DNA of 64,000 bases from Cymodocea nodosa (Eukaryota; Streptophyta; Magnoliopsida; Alismatales; Cymodoceaceae). How positions within the stretch are numbered: the stretch's first letter is position 1; each line of letters starts with the position of its first letter. The DNA is taken from positions 2,996,001 through 3,060,000 of the forward strand of contig CM072343.1 in assembly GCA_036874045.1 (NCBI GenBank). Direction: 5' to 3'. Below the pieces are notes generated by a model, which made no database searches, was not told the DNA's origin, and saw only the letters and a program-made list of their open reading frames with translations. Both the position numbers and the translations under genes were made by a program. Below, piece after piece: positions 57,591 through 64,000 of the stretch.

Positions 57591-59793
57591 TCTTCTCCTA
57601 ACTTCATCTACTTCCTTCTGGAGTCTTTCTACTTGTTGCTCTAATCCTTTCTACAGCTCTTGTAATTCCTTTAGAAGGTTCAGCAATGTCTACAACAACA
57701 TAATTTCTGTAATCTTTCACTGAAATGGTTCTTGATCTTATCCTTTTGGATGCTCATTTAGTGAAATCGATACAGTCCACTCTCAGCAGTGGAATCAGAT
57801 CTCCATAAAATAATTTCTTCTTCATTGTTCTCAGCTTGGAGATAAAAACTACAGACCAATTTATCTGAATTCTATTCACAACTGCATATGTGGCCCATTT
57901 GACAAATTGACTCAATTCTATATCGTGGCCTTGTCGTTGGTAGACATTCTTAATCAAAATGTTAGCTATCATGTGTTCTTTACCATTTAATTGCTTTAGT
58001 TTATTTAATAATGGCACACCAAGATTGATAGCTAAACAATCCTTTGTGGTCTGTTCTGTCCACTCGATTGCAGTTGTGTCTTCCAGAATTTCTAGTCCTT
58101 CATTTTTTAATCCTAGAATGTTGTGGAGAAGCTCTGGTGTTATCTGTACATCAGCTTCCTCCACGTTGAAAATTAATCCTCCATCTTCTTCTCTTAAGTT
58201 TGCATAAAAGCAATGCACTAGATTTTCATATACTACATGCCCTCTTTCTTTAGAAATAAACTACAGTAGACCTTGGAACTCAAATAAATCCTTAATTTCT
58301 TGCATCTTGTCCCAATTTACTTGTCTACTGTATATGATATCATAACCCTTGATCTCTTGGTATTTATTATGAGCTTCCTGACTCCAAAAGTGTACTTCAT
58401 TTAGAATTGTTGTTTCAGTTGGGTCAGGAATGTGAATTTGTTGCTTTCGAGGGGTTTGTTCTTGAACTTCCTCTTCCATATGCTGAACGTGAACTTGCTG
58501 AATATTTGCTTCTGCTTCTGTCTGTGGTGGTGAGCCAACAGAACTCTCCACTCTGTCTTGAATTCTTTCCAAAAATTAGTAAAGAGTTTCTTGCTCTTCA
58601 ATGGAATCTGTAGTCATTTCTTTCCATATGTACTTGTTCAGCTTCTTGTTCAGTTTCTGTTCTTTCTTCTTCCTCTTGACTACCAATCTGCATAGTCACT
58701 GTTCTTTCTAATTCTATGGCAGATTGGGATGGAGTTACAAGCAAATCAACTTCTGCCCTAATTTCTGTTTCTTCATTTTGTATAAGCTGCAAACTAGTTT
58801 CAACCTATTTTTCTTCTTCTCTTTGCTCTTGCTGTTGCTCCTGCTCCTCCTCAGAATCAGATAATAGGTTTACAAAAATCGGTTCTATAGGCCCTACTGA
58901 TATTGGTATTTCAAATTTAATCTCCTCTTGATATTCAAGCACTATTATCTCTTTTCCTTTCCTTCTTCTGATTAATTATGTCTGATTTTCCTCTTCTTCT
59001 TCTAAGATTAAATCTACAAAAATAGGCTCTACAGGCCTTTGAGCCACAGGTACTGGCTCTTCCTGTTTAACTTTTTCTATAATTTCTGGTCTCGAATGAC
59101 CAACTTCTGCTCCTCCTGCAATAGGTCTGGTAGTAGCTTCTTGATGTTGTTCCACTTTGATTTTATATTGGGCTTTCAACTTTTCTGTAGCCCTCTTTTT
59201 GCACCATGCATCAAACACTAAATGTGCTATAGCTACTACCAATTCTTCTAGTTCTTCGTGGCCTTTTCCTATTTGAACCAGTTCTTGGAATTCTCTTCTT
59301 TCTTCCTCAGTAGAAGGTCCCAAAATTGCTGCTCGTTCCAACGGCCTTGTGGTGGAATTGAAGGTCCTGGTTGCTGTTCCTTAGGAACAGGTCTTTCAGT
59401 AGTCGGCTCCTCCTATTCTTCCTCTGCTTGTTCTTCATTTTCTTTCCTTTCTTGCTCCTAGATTGTCCACTGAGCCTGTCTACCTATGCGTCTTTTGAAC
59501 CAAAGGCGGGACTTATGTTGGATTAGTTCTAGGGCAACTTCGTTATTTGGTCTGATTTTTCTCTCTTTGCTTACAGCAATTTTCGTAGCAACTTTTATTC
59601 TTATTTCCATAATCTAAGGTATTTGTTTACCCAAATCTACTAAAACTCTTCTCCAATTGAAAAGTTCAGATTCTACCTTTTGTAGCTCTTTTTCCCTCGT
59701 CGTATTCTTGATTTTCTACCTCGTGTGCCATTCCTTAGAATCTTTAAGAAATTCTGACGTGTCAACTACTCCCTACCAGAATTCTCGTGTCAT
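57591..59793 (-). pseudogene. Athila-type extra ORF, locus B, broken
   Basis: Counterpart of 42650-44873. The globular region is well kept at 58218-57754: MHCFYANLREEDGGLIFNVE, ADVQITPELLHNILGLKNEG, EHMIANILIKNVYQRQGHDI and WATYAVVNRIQINWSVVFIS. The FYANL start and the INW stretch are hallmarks, as I recall, of the putative plant transposon protein family (PF20167). The middle is acidic, with PVEPIFVDLILEEEEE. Upstream are TATTTATA (59904-59897) and, at 59962, the Copia-4 insertion. Confidence 0.82.
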
Positions 59794-59956
59794 CTTTGTC
59801 ATCGTGGAGTTACACAACGGAATGAAATTGCTTTGATCTCTACTGTTCTAAGTTCTAAATGATTCTGTAGATAATGCCCCCAAACCCTAAGTTTAGTATA
59901 AATAAGCCCTAAGTTTAGGCAGATAATCGAGTCATTTTCCACACAAAACTCTCGCT

Positions 59957-59961
59957 CTCTC
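59957..59961. repeat. Expected target-site sequence CTCTC left of Copia-4
   Basis: CTCTC precedes the first Copia-4 LTR. In locus A the homologous position reads GCTCTCTCATTCGTGG without an insertion (about 45040-45056). The partner copy would be outside the window. Confidence 0.6.
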
Positions 59962-61325
59962 TGAAAGGACCTCTAGATTTTGATAATACAGAAATCAATG
60001 TGAGGATTTAAATTGTATTTCTCAGGCTTAACAGTCAGCAAGAGAGTAGAAGTTGATATAGACATTTCAAAGTATGCTGCAAGTGATAAAAAGGAATTTC
60101 AGAAGGTTACCAGGCTTAACATCCGAAAGAGAAATATTTTCGGTGAGTTAACAATCTAAGTATCCAAAATGCAGTATAAAATAGTAGCAATACTATCGGA
60201 CAATTAGAAGATTAAGTATCCGACAATTAGAAGACTTTCGGAAAGTTAGGAAGATGGATGTATGAAGAATCGAAAAGTTACTAGAGCTAACTATCCAAAA
60301 TCTTGAAGAGTTTCAGTGAGTTACAGGTAAAACCATCCGAAACTTAAGTCATTGAATTTCCCACGTGTAGAAATCCAAAAAGAAGCTTAAAAGAAGAATC
60401 AAAAAGTTACTAGAGCTAACTATCCAAAATATTGAAGAGTTTCGGTGAGTTACAGGTATAACCATCTGAAACTTAAGTTAGTCTATTATGCACATGCTGA
60501 ATTAGATAAAGTAGTTAGAAACTTAACGAAGGATTTCGGAGGGTTACTGTAGCTAACTATCCGATAGTTAAATAACAATTCGATAAGTTACAACTGCAAG
60601 TATCCAATTGAATGACAACTCTCATTGTATGATCTGAAATCCTACATGGTAGAAAGACTTAAGTGATTTTTTGGTGAGTTACAAACATCCTTCGGAGAGT
60701 TTCACAGCTAACTATCTGAAAGTTTGAGAAAATCGGAAGGATATCTTGAATTATCTTCCTAAACGGTAACTTACCATATTTGGGACTGAAATCTTACCAA
60801 GTACAGTAGAATACATCCATTGGAAGAAAAATATGATCGTTACACATGTTTAGTATATATACAAGCTACAAACAACAGAATTAGCTTAGCTTTTGCTTAT
60901 ATACATATTTACACCAAGCTTAATAAAAGAAAGCCTTAGAGATCAAATCACCTTCAGCATTTACAGATTCAATTTTAGAAGCTCATCACGCACTCAACTT
61001 TGATACTTTCAAGCAAGTGTTTTATTGAAGTATACGGATCAAAAACTTTAGAGAAAGATTGGTTGGAGCTACGACTAGAAAGCTCAAGTGAATGGTTGGT
61101 TCTTGCTTTAACCTTAAAGCAAGTGGTTGTAAGTTTGTGAAAGTTTAGTGAAGCCCAAGTATCCCCTAGGGGTGGACTAGTCGTTAGTAGTGAACCACCT
61201 AAAATCTCTGTGTGTATTCTTGTTATCGTGTGCTTGTTATTTTTCTATATGAATCTATCATTAAATAGCTAAGAAACAAATTATTACCATTCACCTCCCC
61301 TTTGGTAAGTCATAAGGTCCTAACA
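59962..61325 (+). repeat. Copia-4 LTR, first copy
   Basis: TGAAAGGAC to CCTAACA, 1,364 bp. It has motifs CTAACTATCC(G)AAA and GGTGAGTTACAGG in clusters, and an internal ~129-bp duplication (60264-60392 and 60393 on). A TATA-like TTTAGTATATATACAAG lies near 60849. One base separates it from the next LTR. Confidence 0.92.
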
Positions 61326-61326
61326 T

Positions 61327-62645
61327 TGAAAGGACCTCTAGATTTCGATAATGCAAAAATTAATGTGAGGTTTTAAATTATATTTCTCAAGTTTAACAGT
61401 CAGCAAGAGAGTAGAAGTTGATACAGACAGTTCAAAGTTTGCTGCAAGTGATAAAAAGGATTTCGAAAGGTTATCAGGCTTAAATATCCGAAAGGCAATA
61501 TAAAGTAGTAGCAATACAATCGGACAGTTAGAAGATTAAGTATTTGACAGTTAGAAGGTTTTCGGAGAGTTAGAAAGATGGATGTATGAAAATTGGAAAG
61601 TTAGTAGAGTTAACTATCCGAAATCTTGAAGAGTTTCGGTGAGTTACAGGAATAACTATCCAAAGCTTAAGTCATTGAATTTCCCACATGTAAAAATCCA
61701 AATAAAAGCTTAAAAGGAAAATCAGAAAGTTATTGGAGTTAACTATCTGAAATCTTGAAGTGTTTCGGTGAGTTTCAAGAATAACCATTCGAAACTTAAG
61801 TCAGTCTATTATGCACGTGCTGAATTAAATAAAGTAGTTAGAAACTTAATGAAGGATTTTGGAGGGTTACTATAGCTAACTATCCAATAGTTAAATAACA
61901 GTTCAGTAAGTTACAACTGCAAATATCCGATTGAATGACAACTCTCATCATACGATCTGAAATCCTACATGGCAGAAAGACTTAAGTGATTCTTCGGTGA
62001 GTTACAAACATCCTTAGGAGATTTACACAGCTAACTATCCGAAAGGTTGAGAAAATCGGAAGGATATCTTGAAATATCTTCCTGAATGGTAACTTACCAT
62101 ATTTGGGACTGGAATCTGATTAAGTACAGCAGAATACATCCATTGGAAGAAAAATATGATCGTTACACATGTTTAGTATATATACAAGATACAGACAACA
62201 GAATTAGCTTAGCTTTTGCTCATACATATATTCACACCAAGCTCAACAGAAGAAAGCCTTAGAGATCAAATCATCTTCAACATTTATAGACTCAATTTCA
62301 GAAGCTCATCACGCACTCAACTCTAATACTTTCAAGCTAGTGTTTACTGAAGTACACAGATCAAAACTTCAGAGAAAGATTGGTTGGAGCTACGACCAGA
62401 AAGCTCAAGTGAATGGTTGGTTCTTGCTTTAACCTTAAAGCAATTGATTGTAAGTTTGTGAAATTTTAGTGAAGCCTAAGTATCCCTTGGGGGTGGACTA
62501 GTCGTTAGTGGTGAACCACCTAAAATCTCTATGTGTTTTCCTTTCATCGTGTGCTTGCTAATTCTTTATATCATTCTACCATTAAAAAGCTAAGAAACAA
62601 ATTATTACCATTCACCCCCCTCTAGTAATCCATAAGGTCCTAACA
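61327..62645 (+). repeat. Copia-4 LTR, second copy
   Basis: 1,319 bp, TGAAAGGAC to CCTAACA, followed two bases later by the primer-binding site, so it is the functional-position 5' LTR. The core GTTAACTATC(C/T)GAAA occurs near 61613 and 61738. Confidence 0.92.
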
Positions 62646-62647
62646 AT

Positions 62648-62659
62648 TGGTATCAAAGC
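62648..62659 (+). promoter_or_regulatory. Copia-4 primer-binding site
   Basis: TGGTATCAAAGC, one base from TGGTATCAGAGC (initiator methionine tRNA). Confidence 0.93.
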
Positions 62660-62697
62660 AAGGTTGATCTCGTTAATAGATTTAACTATCTGAGATC

Positions 62698-64000
62698 ATG
62701 GCTTTCCACACTATAAAGGGTCAGAATATCCATCAACCTCTCCTCTTTGATGGTAGCAATTATAGCTACTGGAAAAATAGGATGGAGTGCTTTCTCAAGA
62801 GTACAGATGCGAAACTTTGGAGAATGGTTGTATATGGTACACCAATTCCAGTCAGTCATGAAAGTGACTGAACTGAGGAGGATGAAAGATTCATCCAAAT
62901 GGATGCTCGTGGGCTTAATTCCATTTATTGTGCACTAACTAGTGAACAGTATAATAAAATATCAGCTTGTAAATTCTCTCATGAAGCTTGGAAGATCCTT
63001 CAAATTACATATGAAGGAACCAACTAAGTTAAAGATACTAAAATCAGCATTTTGTTAAGAAAATATGAATTATTCAAAATGCTTGAAAAAGAAAGTATTA
63101 CTGAAATGTTTTCTAGATTCACAAAAATTGTGAATGAACTAAGAGGCCTTGGAAGGAGTTTTTCTAATCGTGAACAGGTACAAAACATCCTAAGAAGCTT
63201 GAGAGTTGAATGGAAGTAGAAATCTACTTCCATACAAGATTCAAAGGATCTGAACAACTATTCAGTTGAAGATCTGTTGGGAAATCTTCTAGCCCATGAA
63301 GTCCAAATGAAGGAATGGAAAGAAGAAGAAGGAGTCACTAAAAGAAAGGTTGAGAAAAAGAAAGAACTAGCCTTTCCTTCAATAGAAGACCAACCAAGCT
63401 CGGATGAGGATGAAGTGTTACTACTAGCCAGAAATTTCAAAAAGATGATGAGACAAGGAGGCAAAACCAGCTCCTCAAGATCAAAAGTCCCTACATGCTA
63501 CAAGTGCAAGAAACTAGGACACATTCAACTTTACTATCCTTTTCGACAGGAGGAGGACAAACAAAAATGGAAGAGGAAGAATAAGAAGATAATGGCTTTG
63601 AAAGTCACATGGGATGATAGTAGTTCATCCAGCAGCTCATCAGACTTAGATGAAGAGACATCTGCAAATGTGTGCTTTACTGCACAAGAGGTATGCTCTA
63701 CATCTCCCTATTGCTCAGAAATGAAAATGATGATGTAGATATAGATAGTCTTCTCCGTATAGTAGATAACTTATATGTAAAATGTAAGAAGTATAAGAAA
63801 GAATTAAAGAGTTTAAATTCCTATCTAGAAGATGTTTTTGCTGAATTAGAAAAAGCCCTAGTTGATAATAGGGAATTAAAAACTAAAATGGATAGCTATA
63901 GTTGTAAAAATTTTGATCTAAAAGAAGAAGATAAGAATCTACTATCTGAAGTTACTGATTTAAAGAAAACTGTATGTAAATTTACTAAAGGTGAAAACAG
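62698..64000 (+). pseudogene. Copia-4 gag region, broken, continues beyond window
   Basis: Starts MAFHTIKGQNIHQPLLFDGS, NYSYWKNRMECFLKSTDAKL; the helical core has RKYELFKMLEKESITEMFSR; then LLGNLLAHEVQMKEWKEEEG and a decayed zinc knuckle CYKCKKLGHIQLYYP near 63496. A basic patch and an acidic Ser run SSSSSSSDLDEETSANVCF follow. After 63738 a coiled-coil-like stretch (about 63740-63990) resembles the large gag of SIRE/Maximus elements. Some interruptions. Confidence 0.9.

Larger units (their letters stand above)
53930..59961 (-). mobile_element. Athila-derived block, locus B, broken
   Basis: Minus-strand order extra ORF, gag, F-box gene, colinear with locus A (45050-40174 plus 28222-27187). 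It serves as the empty-site reference for Copia-3. Its upstream part is displaced by Copia-4 and, if the homology continues, should lie to the right of this window. Confidence 0.75.
59962..64000 (+). mobile_element. Copia-4: Ty1/copia element with doubled 5' LTR, partial in window
   Basis: Two LTRs in direct tandem (59962-61325 and 61327-62645), then a primer-binding site and gag, which continues past the window end. The family differs from Copia-1/3 and Copia-2. The LTRs differ by about 8% over the first 132 bp by eye. The visible gag is broken by a few interruptions. Confidence 0.9.

Noticed and set aside
58407-58613. Plus-strand frames across the extra-ORF regions (such as 58407, 58716, 59039, 59258 and 46300)
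   Set aside because: They are complements of the minus-strand fossil genes, with Ser/Leu/Phe-rich composition typical of shadows.
63024-63464. Minus-strand frames opposite Copia-4 gag
   Set aside because: Antisense shadows of a recognisable gag.

Overview
This is nuclear DNA from a flowering plant, probably a eudicot. It is very AT-rich and consists almost entirely of nested LTR-retrotransposon fossils, together with shattered plastid-derived DNA (a NUPT) and two decayed copies of one F-box gene. No tRNA, rRNA or clearly intact host gene was recognised. The species cannot be named from the sequence.

Layout. (1) 1-1799 and 14884-21864: an organelle-derived mosaic of plastid fragments (ycf2, psbK, ndhC, ycf1, ycf2, rpl2 exon 1, rpl2 exon 2, ycf2, ycf4, cemA, atpB, rps14, cemA). 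The order and strands do not match any normal plastid map, and long AT-rich palindromes lie between the pieces. (2) 1800-14883: Copia-1, a SIRE/Maximus-type Ty1/copia element sitting inside ndhC with a GCATT target duplication and carrying an extra ORF after pol. (3) 21865-27186: Copia-2, a different Ty1/copia family inserted in cemA, whose right end is fused to an F-box pseudogene. (4) 27187-28222 plus 40174-48495: locus A, an Athila-type Ty3/gypsy relic on the minus strand with an F-box pseudogene at its end. It is split by Copia-3 (28223-40173), a younger relative of Copia-1. (5) 48568-50542: an Athila LTR, followed to about 52.2 kb by the 3' end of another copy. (6) 52.2-53.9 kb: unassigned, possibly a solo LTR. 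(7) 53930-59961: locus B, a second copy of the F-box / gag / extra-ORF block, about 10% different from A by eye. (8) 59962-64000: Copia-4, which starts with two LTRs in direct tandem and runs off the window.

How the parts relate. The most unusual structure is the minus-strand block shared by loci A and B. Read in its sense direction, it runs Athila pol (A only), extra ORF, gag, then an F-box gene. The extra ORF, gag and F-box units each appear to have their own upstream cluster of a CGTTGAGTTA / TAACTCAACG motif, and two of them also have a TATA-like box. The same extra-ORF domain, the same motif clusters and a roughly 750-bp non-coding block also occur in the unrelated Copia-1/Copia-3 family. 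This suggests that a regulatory and coding module has been exchanged between the two superfamilies. Each locus shows the empty site for the insertion in the other: B lacks Copia-3 and A lacks Copia-4.

All identifications come from reading the sequence and from memory of the protein families. No database search was possible.
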